Shown one piece after another: positions 34,699-42,259 of a stretch of DNA of 64,000 nucleotides (positions are counted from its first letter, which is position 1; each line of letters starts with the position of its first letter). The position numbers were made by a program, and so were the translations under genes. The notes below the pieces were generated by a model. It did no database searches, had not been told where the DNA came from, and saw only the letters and a program-made list of their open reading frames with translations. The DNA is from Anaerolineae bacterium (GTDB taxonomy: Bacteria > Chloroflexota > Anaerolineae > Anaerolineales > Villigracilaceae), in contig JABGQT010000123.1 of assembly GCA_018648685.1 (NCBI GenBank), positions 1-64,000 of the forward strand, read 5' to 3'.

Positions 34699-34714
34699 TA
34701 AGGGCTTCAGCCCT
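34699..34714. repeat. Short palindrome overlapping the glycosyltransferase stop codon
   Basis: AAGGGCTTCAGCCCTT is a 16-bp near-perfect palindrome. The stop of the glycosyltransferase (34707-34709) lies inside it. The GGGCTGAAGCCC core recalls intergenic repeats, and similar pieces occur in the MITE-like element. Confidence 0.55.
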
Positions 34715-35852
34715 TTAATGCTTTGCGTAAAAACGCTCTAATTTTCTTTGCACTTTCATCCCAAGTAGGATGCACCAAATAGCGTTCGCGCGCGGCAAGG
34801 CTCATTTGAATGAGTTTTTCACGGTCATCCGCCAATTCGCGCAGATGCGCGGCGAGCGTATTTCTATCATTAGCGCCGCCAAGAAAACCGTCCACGCCAT
34901 GCGTGATGATCTCGTGCGCTGCACCATCGCTGCCGCCAATGGCGGGAAGTCCAAAACTCATCCCTTCCAGATAGGCGATACCAAAACCTTCATAAGAAGA
35001 AGGCAAAGCCAGAAGATGAGAGTGCCGCAAAATCGCTTTGAGCGGCTCATCATCAAGACTTCCCGCAAAGGCGACCTCGTTCCCGAAGCCAAGCCTGGCA
35101 ACTTGTGCGCGTATGCGCTGTACATATTTTGGGTCTGTATCCAAGCTGCCGACAATGATCAGTTCCCAGGATTTTCGTGTAAGTAATGCAAGTGCATCAA
35201 GCAAAGTGTGTAAATTTTTACGCGGAATAACACTCCCCAAAAAGGCGATTTTCAGCGCTCTTTTCTGGCGCGCACGCGCAGAAATTTCATCACGATCTAT
35301 GCTCGGCGCAAGTCGATTTCCCGCAGGATAAGCAACAACATGCGGGCGAGATTCTCCAATCGTTTTTTCAACAACCCCTCGCGTTGTTTTACTATTAAAG
35401 ATAAACCCATCTATACTACGAAGATAAGTTCGCTCAGGAATACGATAAAGTCTATTTTGCCACGCGGCACGCATCTCGCTGCTGCGCAGATGATGAACAA
35501 TTGAAATAATAGGAGTTGCCCTCACCCTCCGCCCTCTCCCTTTGTGAGAGGGGACTGTCCCTTCCCCCTGAGGGGGAAGGTTAGGATGGAGGCACAATCG
35601 CCGATTCAGCCAGAAAAGTGACGGATGATTTAATTCATCTTGCACCAAAACGTCGAAACGAGAGCCAGCCAAACGTCGTAGCAGCGAAGCAGAGAAGTTA
35701 TCCGTCAGATGCGCGGCATAATTTCGCCAGGGCAACGAGACAATTTCCACCTCGTCGCCAGCATCTCGCAAATGCGCCACCAACTTTCGGTCGTAAAGAT
35801 AACCGCCGCTGAGCGTATCTAAACTCCCGTAAATCACCAGTCCAACACGCAT
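34707..35852 (-). CDS. GT4-family glycosyltransferase with an in-frame repeat insertion
   Basis: This 381-residue GT-B retaining glycosyltransferase has an N-terminal acceptor domain (MRVGLVIYGSLDTLSGGYLYD). The donor domain carries GSVIPRKNLHTLLDAL and the EX7E motif (PSSYEGFGIAYLEGMSFGLP). About residues 87-112 (HPNLPPQGEGTVPSHKGRGR and on) are encoded by a palindromic repeat, not by the ancestral gene. The ATG at 35852 overlaps the PTPS-like gene stop as TGATG; a longer upstream frame lies inside that gene and is rejected. It probably adds a sugar in the cluster's pathway. Confidence 0.85.
   Translation of the reverse strand: MRVGLVIYGSLDTLSGGYLYDRKLVAHLRDAGDEVEIVSLPWRNYAAHLTDNFSASLLRRLAGSRFDVLVQDELNHPSLFWLNRRLCLHPNLPPQGEGTVPSHKGRGRRVRATPIISIVHHLRSSEMRAAWQNRLYRIPERTYLRSIDGFIFNSKTTRGVVEKTIGESRPHVVAYPAGNRLAPSIDRDEISARARQKRALKIAFLGSVIPRKNLHTLLDALALLTRKSWELIIVGSLDTDPKYVQRIRAQVARLGFGNEVAFAGSLDDEPLKAILRHSHLLALPSSYEGFGIAYLEGMSFGLPAIGGSDGAAHEIITHGVDGFLGGANDRNTLAAHLRELADDREKLIQMSLAARERYLVHPTWDESAKKIRAFLRKALKG
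35518..35592. repeat. Palindromic repeat inside the glycosyltransferase gene
   Basis: A 75-bp G/C-rich unit with nested arms (CCCTCTCCC with TGTGAGAGGGG, TTCCCCC with GGGGGAA) interrupts the coding sequence and keeps the frame (25 codons). It is related to the 6441-6527 repeat (shared GCCCTCACCC end). Confidence 0.75.
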
Positions 35853-36229
35853 CAACGCTCCAGTTTGTAAGCAGCCCAGGCGATCTCGTTTTCCCAGAGC
35901 TTGACGGTCAATACAGAGATATTTGGCGCAGCAATCCGCTCGCTCAAAGTCTCGCACAGGATGCGCGAAAAATGCTCAATAGAGGGGTTCAGCCCCGCAA
36001 ATGCGGGCAAGTCGTTTAGCGTCTTATCTCGATATTCTGCAACGAGAGCATCGAGATTGGCTTCGATATCAACAATATCCACGAGATAGCCGTGCTGGTC
36101 GAGCGTGGCGCCCTCCAGTTGCAACTCGATCACATAATGGTGCGAGTGATGGTCATTTTCCGCGCCCCAATCCCCACCGATCAAAAAGTGCTGCGCAACA
36201 AAATCCCGTTTTACGGCAACAGTGTACAT
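35852..36229 (-). CDS. Divergent PTPS/QueD-fold protein with altered catalytic residues
   Basis: This 125-residue T-fold protein belongs to the 6-pyruvoyl-tetrahydropterin synthase / QueD family. The zinc ligands are kept (His14, His28 and His30 in AENDHHSHHY). The catalytic Cys, four residues before the His pair in QueD, is replaced by Glu24, as in PTPS-III enzymes of folate synthesis. The usual LDHKYLND region is RDKTLND here, so the catalytic His is a Lys. The rest (LPAFAGLNPSIEHFSRIL, LWENEIAWAAY) is normal. A strong AAGGAGG precedes the ATG. It sits between the dehydrogenase and glycosyltransferase genes. Confidence 0.85.
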   Translation of the reverse strand: MYTVAVKRDFVAQHFLIGGDWGAENDHHSHHYVIELQLEGATLDQHGYLVDIVDIEANLDALVAEYRDKTLNDLPAFAGLNPSIEHFSRILCETLSERIAAPNISVLTVKLWENEIAWAAYKLER

Positions 36230-36249
36230 GGTATTCCTCCTTGGAATGA

Positions 36250-36312
36250 GACCCGAAAGGTTTTATCGCAAAGTCTTGTCTAGCACAGTTTCTTAGTGAA
36301 ACCTTTCGGGTC
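36250..36312. promoter_or_regulatory. Long hairpin between dehydrogenase and PTPS-like genes
   Basis: GACCCGAAAGGTTT (36250-36263) pairs perfectly with its complement at 36299-36312, with a 35-nt loop. On the minus (operon) strand no U-run follows and the PTPS ribosome binding site is next. It may process or stabilise the mRNA, or be a repeat. Confidence 0.6.
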
Positions 36313-36316
36313 TTTA

Positions 36317-37306
36317 TTACGGATATTCAAATACGATTTGTAAAACGTCCTGCGGACGGGAGTCGAGCGTGACATAGGCTTGCTCTGCCTCTCCAAGCGG
36401 GGTGCGCGACGAAATCCATTTTGCCGGTTTGACCCGCCCCAACATCTCCCAGACCAAATTAAATCTGCGTGATTTATCCCAGCGCGCACTGAATTGCGAC
36501 GCAATAGTACTGACCTGCGAACTGATTATCCGAATCCGCTCCCGATGAAAGCGTCCACCCAGATCAAGCGAGACAGGCTTCTGCCCATACCACGAACCGA
36601 CAATAACTCGCCCGCCAAAGCCAACTTTTTCGATAGCAGTGTTCAACGCATCTGGCACGCCCGAAAGCTCGATAGCGAAATCAAAATCATGCAGAGCAAT
36701 TTCTTCAGGCGCAAAAGCCGCATCTACGCCAAGAACAAGGGCTGCTTCCCGCCGAATAGCAACGGGATCAACCACGATCAATTTTTCCAGCGGAAATTCT
36801 CTCAGGAGCGCCGTTGTTAATAAACCAATAATACCCTGCCCAAAAAGAATGGCGCGCTCACCTAAAATTGGCTGCGCGTCCATCACAAGATTAACTGCCG
36901 TCTCCATATTTGGCAGGAAAACTGCATCTTCATCAGGGATTTTGTCGGGAATAGAAAAAAGCTCAGAAACAGGCGCAACAAAAGAACTCTGATGAGGTTG
37001 AAAAGAAAAAACTCGCTTTTCCAGCAATGCTTCATCCACCCCTTCACCAACTTTCTCGACCACACCAACAGCCGCGTACCCATATTTAAGCGGATATCCG
37101 CTTTGCTCTTCGAGTGAGGTAATACTCGCATCCACCGCCATCTCACGCGGAAATTGACCGCGATAAAAAAGCATCTCTGTCCCTGCACTGATGGCAGAGA
37201 GCGTCGTCCGCACAAGAGCTTGACCATCTTCAAGAGCAGGCAAAGTTTCTTCTCGTACAGAGAGTTCGTAAGGGGCATCAAAATAGAGGGCTTGTCGTTT
37301 TTTCAT
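36317..37306 (-). CDS. Medium-chain (zinc-type) alcohol dehydrogenase-like protein
   Basis: The 329 residues follow the MDR fold, with an N-terminal GroES-like part (VRTTLSAISAGTEMLFYRGQFP) and a Rossmann nucleotide-binding part (AILFGQGIIGLLTTALLRE, then LIVVDP). The canonical catalytic Zn ligands (GHE motif) and the four structural cysteines are not apparent, so it may be a zinc-free oxidoreductase. It overlaps the upstream UPF0104 gene as ATGA. In the cluster it would oxidise or reduce a sugar, alcohol or pterin side chain; this is inference. Confidence 0.8.
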   Translation of the reverse strand: MKKRQALYFDAPYELSVREETLPALEDGQALVRTTLSAISAGTEMLFYRGQFPREMAVDASITSLEEQSGYPLKYGYAAVGVVEKVGEGVDEALLEKRVFSFQPHQSSFVAPVSELFSIPDKIPDEDAVFLPNMETAVNLVMDAQPILGERAILFGQGIIGLLTTALLREFPLEKLIVVDPVAIRREAALVLGVDAAFAPEEIALHDFDFAIELSGVPDALNTAIEKVGFGGRVIVGSWYGQKPVSLDLGGRFHRERIRIISSQVSTIASQFSARWDKSRRFNLVWEMLGRVKPAKWISSRTPLGEAEQAYVTLDSRPQDVLQIVFEYP

Positions 37307-38277
37307 CTTTTATCTAAACTACCTAACCATAAACCTAGCAAAGCCAAAAGTGAGTCGCGCACACGAATAAATAAACTCATGCTCACACCAAAAACGGGAT
37401 CAAATCCCAGCGACTGCATCGCAAAAACCTGTCCTGCTTCGAGAGCACCCAATCCGCCGGGAAGCGGGGTTAGAAATGCCAACCGCGCAAAAACGATGAT
37501 CGCCAAAGCGTTGACCAAATTCACTTCCAGTCCTAAAAAGCGTAAAGCGAGGGCGTATTCTCCGAATAAAGATACCCATTTTAACGCAGAAAGAAGACCG
37601 GACAAGAGGAGGGTGCGCGGTTGTTGGCGGCAGAAGTTCCCGATCTGAGATTCTACGCCCAGCAGCGTTTCGCGAATCACGCTTGGGGACGCTTGCTTCC
37701 CTTTAAACGAGAGCCTGCCAAATATCCAGGCAAGAGGCGTTCGTCCCATCCACAAAAGAACCATATAACCCACAAGTAGAGCGATCATCCCGCCAGTAAA
37801 ACCGACGACCGTCCCCACCATCTCTTGAAAAAAAAGACCTTGCCAGACCACGACCAGCATGGCTATTGACAAAAAGGTGAAATTTGAGAGCATTTCAAGC
37901 AATTTGTCGAGGCTAACAGAGGTTAATGCGGTCTCTGTGGAAACACCGTGGTTTTTATGCAAGAAATAAATTTGTAATGGTTCACCACCAAACTGCGGGC
38001 CCGGTGTAAAGTAGCCCAGCCCAAAGCTGGCGAGGCGATATTTGGCAAGCGTAAGGTAAGAGATTTTATGCCCAAGCGCACGCAAAATAATCCACCAACG
38101 GCTGCTAAAGATCAGGACAATTGCTCCATTGAGAAGGAGCAAAATCGCGAGCGAAAGGAGGCTGAGTTGGCTAATAGCATCCCAAACTTGAATGAGAGCA
38201 ATATCGTGCCATGCCCACCAAAAGAGCAGGGCGACAAAGGCCCAAAGAGCGAGCTTGATAAGCCTCTTCCTAGACAT
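37303..38277 (-). CDS. YbhN/UPF0104 (lysylphosphatidylglycerol-synthase-TM-like) membrane protein
   Basis: The 324 residues have about seven hydrophobic segments and the UPF0104 signatures LGYFTPGPQFGGEPLQIYFL, TSVSLDKLLEM and LTPLPGGLGALEAGQV. This family is often found next to lipid or glycan synthesis genes and may move lipid-linked substrates across the membrane. It overlaps the upstream phosphatidyltransferase gene by 8 nt and the downstream dehydrogenase by 4 nt. Confidence 0.85.
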   Translation of the reverse strand: MSRKRLIKLALWAFVALLFWWAWHDIALIQVWDAISQLSLLSLAILLLLNGAIVLIFSSRWWIILRALGHKISYLTLAKYRLASFGLGYFTPGPQFGGEPLQIYFLHKNHGVSTETALTSVSLDKLLEMLSNFTFLSIAMLVVVWQGLFFQEMVGTVVGFTGGMIALLVGYMVLLWMGRTPLAWIFGRLSFKGKQASPSVIRETLLGVESQIGNFCRQQPRTLLLSGLLSALKWVSLFGEYALALRFLGLEVNLVNALAIIVFARLAFLTPLPGGLGALEAGQVFAMQSLGFDPVFGVSMSLFIRVRDSLLALLGLWLGSLDKR

Positions 38278-39409
38278 CCGCTTTTTCTCCAGCCCGATTA
38301 TAAATCAACCATTCTTCTGGTGACCAGAGTGAAAGTGCTCCGGTACCAGTAAAAAGCAAGATCGTGCTCAAAACCAGCAAAATTGCTGAAATTGGCAAAA
38401 TGCTGAAAAAAGTTAGTCCTGCAAAAATAAGAGTCAGGATAGCGATCAGTCGCCCTAAAATACCAAAGATGAGCATGATAATCAACACAACTTGTGCGAG
38501 AGTCCAGAGCGCGCCCAAAGAATATGCAAAGGCGATATACGCCAAACTCGCAACGGTGCAAAGACGTAAAAGGAGAGGCAACCAACGCATCCACGCAGAA
38601 GTAAGGATTTTATCAAAAAATGCTGCGCCTTTTTCAGGGTCAATCCTACCCGTCACTAAAAACCAATCATAAAGGAATCCACCCAGAAAGGGAATCATGA
38701 AAAGCGTCGCGGCGATGGTCGTGGCTGGCGGCGAAAAAAGCGGCGCGAGCATGGAGACGATAAAGCCCATCTGTACGCCAGCGAAAATCCGTCGTCTATA
38801 GCTGAAAGGCATTTCGAAATTTTGCTTACCTTGTTTCTCACGCAACCAAAGCCCGAAAATAAAAAAGTATCGTGCCAAGCCAACAGGAAGATACCACAGG
38901 GGAACTTGACCATACCAAAATACGAGCAGCGTCACGATCAGCACGCCCCATGAGTCATTATTCATATCGAGAGCTGCGCCCAATTTAGTGACGTGATTAT
39001 TTATCCGTGCTAAATATCCATCAAGAATATCACTCAGGGCTGCGAAAAGATAAAAAGTAAAAGGCAACCACGCCAACCAGCCTTCTGCCCAAGGAGAAAA
39101 AAGAAATCCTAGCAGACCAGCAATGAATATCCCCCGCGCAAAAGAGATCGCATTTCCCCATCCTAAAGTTGGCAACAGATCCACTTCGCCTTCACGATGA
39201 TTTTCTCCCAATGAACGCCACAAAACAAATAACTGCCATGCCCCAAAAACAGATGTTAATCCCAGCCAGCGTAGGGCATAACGCGTTTCCCAAAAGCGGT
39301 TAAATAAAAAATAGCCCCCACTGGCAAAAAGCATAAAAAATAGCCCCGCTCGCATCCATTCTTTCTTCAGATGAGTCAGGGCTAGAGAATTAATATTTGA
39401 AAGACTCAT
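38270..39409 (-). CDS. CDP-alcohol phosphatidyltransferase family protein
   Basis: The 379 residues are highly hydrophobic with about ten helices. The full family motif D-G-x2-A-R-x8-G-x3-D-x3-D is seen in ILDGYLARINNHVTKLGAALDMNND. These enzymes replace CMP on a CDP-alcohol with another alcohol to form phospholipids. The protein is longer than most members (about 200). The extra C-terminal helices from residue 240 suggest a second membrane module. It overlaps the preceding stop by 1 nt (TAATG). Confidence 0.87.
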   Translation of the reverse strand: MSLSNINSLALTHLKKEWMRAGLFFMLFASGGYFLFNRFWETRYALRWLGLTSVFGAWQLFVLWRSLGENHREGEVDLLPTLGWGNAISFARGIFIAGLLGFLFSPWAEGWLAWLPFTFYLFAALSDILDGYLARINNHVTKLGAALDMNNDSWGVLIVTLLVFWYGQVPLWYLPVGLARYFFIFGLWLREKQGKQNFEMPFSYRRRIFAGVQMGFIVSMLAPLFSPPATTIAATLFMIPFLGGFLYDWFLVTGRIDPEKGAAFFDKILTSAWMRWLPLLLRLCTVASLAYIAFAYSLGALWTLAQVVLIIMLIFGILGRLIAILTLIFAGLTFFSILPISAILLVLSTILLFTGTGALSLWSPEEWLIYNRAGEKADV

Positions 39410-39891
39410 TAATATGTCGGCGGATTAGGATTCCCAACAAACCAGGTGGAATAAACCCAAATGCCCAAAATCGTCGTCAGCATATACAAGCCGTAGGCTA
39501 CGCGCATAAAAGCCTTGTAATTTTTAAATTTCAACGCTTTTGGCACCAACCCATTCCCACGCAGGGTTACGAAAAGCCCGAAGGTGAGTGCAAAAAATCC
39601 CACAAAGGCATGCAGGGTCGTTATGGCATGAAATCGCTCCGCAAGTTGAGCAGGGATACCCGGCGCAACAAAATCTCTATAGGGCAAAACCATCATCCAC
39701 AAGACCATGATCGCATTTAAAATCGCGGCCGCCGTCTGCACCCAACGGTGCGTATCATATTTCTTTTTCACCGCCAAAACAACGCCCACTGTGAACAGGC
39801 TGGCGATCAAGATCATCATTACCAACGTGAAATCAGCTGCAAAATTTGCGCTTGTACCAAAAAAACCAGGCTGATGTAAGATTTCGTCCAT
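39409..39891 (-). CDS. DUF420-like membrane protein (first gene of the operon)
   Basis: The 160 residues have four hydrophobic segments. Histidines lie in VKKKYDTHRWVQTAAAILN and ITTLHAFVGFFALTFG, as in DUF420/cytochrome-like helix bundles. The start is the ATG at 39891 with AGAGGAG 6 nt upstream; a longer frame to 39951 is not supported. It opens the eight-gene cluster. Confidence 0.7.
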   Translation of the reverse strand: MDEILHQPGFFGTSANFAADFTLVMMILIASLFTVGVVLAVKKKYDTHRWVQTAAAILNAIMVLWMMVLPYRDFVAPGIPAQLAERFHAITTLHAFVGFFALTFGLFVTLRGNGLVPKALKFKNYKAFMRVAYGLYMLTTILGIWVYSTWFVGNPNPPTY

Positions 39892-39969
39892 AGAATCTCC
39901 TCTCTCTATAAGATAAATAAGGTCAAATTTTACCATGTTATCAAAAATCATCGGGTAAAATCATGCGAT

Positions 39970-40869
39970 ATGTCACCAAAAATAAAAGATATTGGATTTG
40001 GCTTATCCGTTGGGCTGGGAATCAGCTTTTTACTCTTTTTCGGGATAGTTTTGCTTGCTGAGTTCGTCTCGCTCGCGGATTTTCAGTCTGCCTCCGCGCA
40101 AGAGATATTATCTACACCCCAAAATATTGCATCCGCAACGCCTGCACCGAGCATTTTGCCGACACCACCATCTCCTCCCTTCCCAGAAACAGGACCCCTC
40201 CCCCTACAGCCGCGTCCAAGCGCAGCACCGCCCACGCCAACCCTAAACACAGAACAGCTTGTTTTGGGGAATCCGCTTGATGAGGAGGAGCAAGCCCGAC
40301 TTCACGCTGCGTCACTGGCTTTTGTCGCCCCAGATTTTTACAGCAGCAAAGCGATCGGGGAGGCAATCAACGGCGAGGGGTACGGACATCCCAGCAATAT
40401 TTGTGGTCCTTTGGCAATTGCTATTTTGCAAGAAGGGGCGATCCTAAGCAATCAGACTGCTCCTTATGAATTTTGGTTGCTAAACCCAGACGTTGCTGAA
40501 GACTTGATAAAACTGAAATCCGTTTTTGCTGAATCACGTTTTGAAAGCAAGCGTGATAATACAGCCCTTAACAAAGTCGATTGGAAGAATTCTCCCCTCA
40601 TGCCCGGCGATTTTCTTTATCTTTTTAGCGGCAGTCGCGGGAATTTTGAACATATGCTTGCAGTAACACGTGTGGATGAAGACGGGCGAGCATATACTGT
40701 AACCAATCATAATACCGAAGAGAATGGTTTTATCATCACAGAAGAGTTGCTCTACGACCCAAACAACCCTGGCGAGGGACTTTTCTACGAGTGGACAGAA
40801 CGTCAAAAATCACTGCTCGGTTCTACAGGTTTCGATGGCTATCAGCTTTGGCGTTTGAGAGAAAAATAG
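39970..40869 (+). CDS. Membrane-anchored protein with Cys-peptidase-like domain
   Basis: The 299 residues start with one hydrophobic anchor (about 9-32), then a Pro/Thr/Ser-rich linker, then a soluble domain. The domain has a Cys in NICGPLAIAILQEG and a His in NFEHMLAVTRVDEDGRAYTV. This Cys-plus-His layout resembles papain-fold peptidases (C39 or NlpC-like). No catalytic role is shown. It is divergent from the eight-gene cluster. A small terminator follows. Confidence 0.65.
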   Translation: MSPKIKDIGFGLSVGLGISFLLFFGIVLLAEFVSLADFQSASAQEILSTPQNIASATPAPSILPTPPSPPFPETGPLPLQPRPSAAPPTPTLNTEQLVLGNPLDEEEQARLHAASLAFVAPDFYSSKAIGEAINGEGYGHPSNICGPLAIAILQEGAILSNQTAPYEFWLLNPDVAEDLIKLKSVFAESRFESKRDNTALNKVDWKNSPLMPGDFLYLFSGSRGNFEHMLAVTRVDEDGRAYTVTNHNTEENGFIITEELLYDPNNPGEGLFYEWTERQKSLLGSTGFDGYQLWRLREK

Positions 40870-40873
40870 CCAC

Positions 40874-40890
40874 AAAACCTCCTGGTTTTT
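40874..40890 (+). terminator. Short terminator after the Cys-peptidase-like gene
   Basis: AAAACC (40874-40879) pairs with GGTTTT (40884-40889) around TCCT, followed by TTGCCTTTT. Confidence 0.5.
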
Positions 40891-40926
40891 GCCTTTTCCC
40901 GAGCTATCAATGTTAGAATTACCCTT

Positions 40927-41934
40927 ATGAAAAAATTGAGCCAAACTCTCCTGACCGCCATCGAAGAAGAACTTCAGCATCAAGTTTCACGCCTGAATGA
41001 AGAGCACACTGCTACTTATCACGAAATGCTCACTTATCATATGGGCTGGACCGGGGAAGGCGCAGGCGAGAAGGCTCGCGGCAAAAGAATTCGCCCGCTT
41101 TTGCTTTTATTAGCCGCATCAGCATCTGGAGGCGATTGGGAAAAAGCTCTTCCCGCTGCTGCTGGGATTGAGTTAATTCATAATTTCTCGCTCTTTCACG
41201 ATGATATTCAAGACAAATCAGAGACACGGCGTGGTCGTCCTACAGCGTGGAAAATTTGGGGAATAGCACAAGCGATCAACGCCGGTGATGGAATGTTCAT
41301 CCTTGCCAACCTAGCAATAGGAGATTTAGCAAAAAACTATCCCGCCGATATTATTTTAGTAGGTGAAAGAATTTTTCAGAAAACATGCCTGGACTTAACG
41401 CGCGGCCAACATCTAGACATTGATTATGAAAGTCGAAGCGACCTTTCTGTTGGCGACTACTGGACTATGATCGCTGGAAAAACTGCTGCGCTCATCTCTA
41501 CATCCATGCAACTGGGAGCATTATTTGGCGGTGCAAACGAAGAGACTCAAAATGCCTATCGCGATTTTGGGCATTATCTTGGGCTTGCTTTTCAGGTGCA
41601 GGATGATATTCTTGGCATTTGGGGCGATGAGGCACTAACTGGAAAGTCTGCCGCGAGCGATCTACTTGAAGGGAAAAAATCGCTGCCTGTTTTATATGGG
41701 TTTGAGAAAAACGAAGAATTTGCCCAGAGATGGAAAGAAGGTTCAATAGAAGAAGCAAACGTTCCTAAAATGGCACAACTTCTCGAAGTGGAAGGAGCTC
41801 GCCTGAAGGCGCAACGCCAAGCCGACCAGATGACAGATTTGGCGCTGAAATCTCTACAGATGGCAAATCCGCAAGATGATGCTGGGGATGCGCTATTCTC
41901 ACTCGCAGAACACCTGCTTGGGCGCGAGGCTTGA
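40927..41934 (+). CDS. Polyprenyl (trans-isoprenyl) diphosphate synthase
   Basis: This 335-residue enzyme joins isopentenyl diphosphate units. The first aspartate-rich motif is FHDDIQDKSETRRGRPT and the second is QVQDDILGIWGD. KARGKRIRPLLLLLA gives the IPP-binding basic site. The residues before the first motif, which control chain length, would need modelling. Its product could be a quinone or carotenoid precursor. The last codons overlap the promoter of the downstream tRNA-Gly. Confidence 0.9.
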   Translation: MKKLSQTLLTAIEEELQHQVSRLNEEHTATYHEMLTYHMGWTGEGAGEKARGKRIRPLLLLLAASASGGDWEKALPAAAGIELIHNFSLFHDDIQDKSETRRGRPTAWKIWGIAQAINAGDGMFILANLAIGDLAKNYPADIILVGERIFQKTCLDLTRGQHLDIDYESRSDLSVGDYWTMIAGKTAALISTSMQLGALFGGANEETQNAYRDFGHYLGLAFQVQDDILGIWGDEALTGKSAASDLLEGKKSLPVLYGFEKNEEFAQRWKEGSIEEANVPKMAQLLEVEGARLKAQRQADQMTDLALKSLQMANPQDDAGDALFSLAEHLLGREA

Positions 41935-41958
41935 CATTGATTCGGCAAGTGCTATAAT
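41931..41958 (+). promoter_or_regulatory. Promoter of tRNA-Gly
   Basis: A perfect -35 TTGACA (41931-41936), a 16-bp spacer and a perfect -10 TATAAT (41953-41958) lie just before the tRNA. The -35 overlaps the stop codon (TGA) of the preceding gene. Confidence 0.85.
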
Positions 41959-41971
41959 TTATTTTTGCAAC

Positions 41972-42043
41972 GCGGGTGTCGCCAAGTGGTAAGGCACTAG
42001 CTTCCCAAGCTAGCATTCGACGGTTCGAATCCGTTCACCCGCT
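41972..42043 (+). tRNA. tRNA-Gly (anticodon CCC)
   Basis: The acceptor GCGGGTG pairs with CACCCGC. The anticodon arm is CTAGCTTCCCAAGCTAG with loop TTCCCAA (anticodon CCC). The T-arm is GACGGTTCGAATCCGTT. A short D-arm (GCCAAGTGGTAAGGC) is present. CCA is not encoded. Confidence 0.96.
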
Positions 42044-42259
42044 CTAGCAGCAACTCCCGACAAGTAGCCTGCTCTCCTAACGGGGATAACCGTCATCGGT
42101 TCATCTCCACAAAAAACAGGAGACTATAAGCCTATGTTACTCAGGAAAGCCATACAGGGGTACAACTTCGATATAACCACAATTTGTTCCCCCAAAACAA
42201 AAAACGCACTCAATATAATTTATCTTCTGTCTTTGAATAAGAATTTATAGGAAACGACT

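Noticed and set aside
35852..35957. 35 extra residues at the N-terminus of the glycosyltransferase
   Set aside because: They lie within the PTPS-like gene in another frame. The inner ATG starts exactly at the fold (MRVGLVIYGS) and overlaps the previous stop.
42044..42259. Possible small RNA or second tRNA after tRNA-Gly
   Set aside because: Only one moderate hairpin (about 42080-42106) is seen. No cloverleaf, promoter or known RNA signature could be supported.
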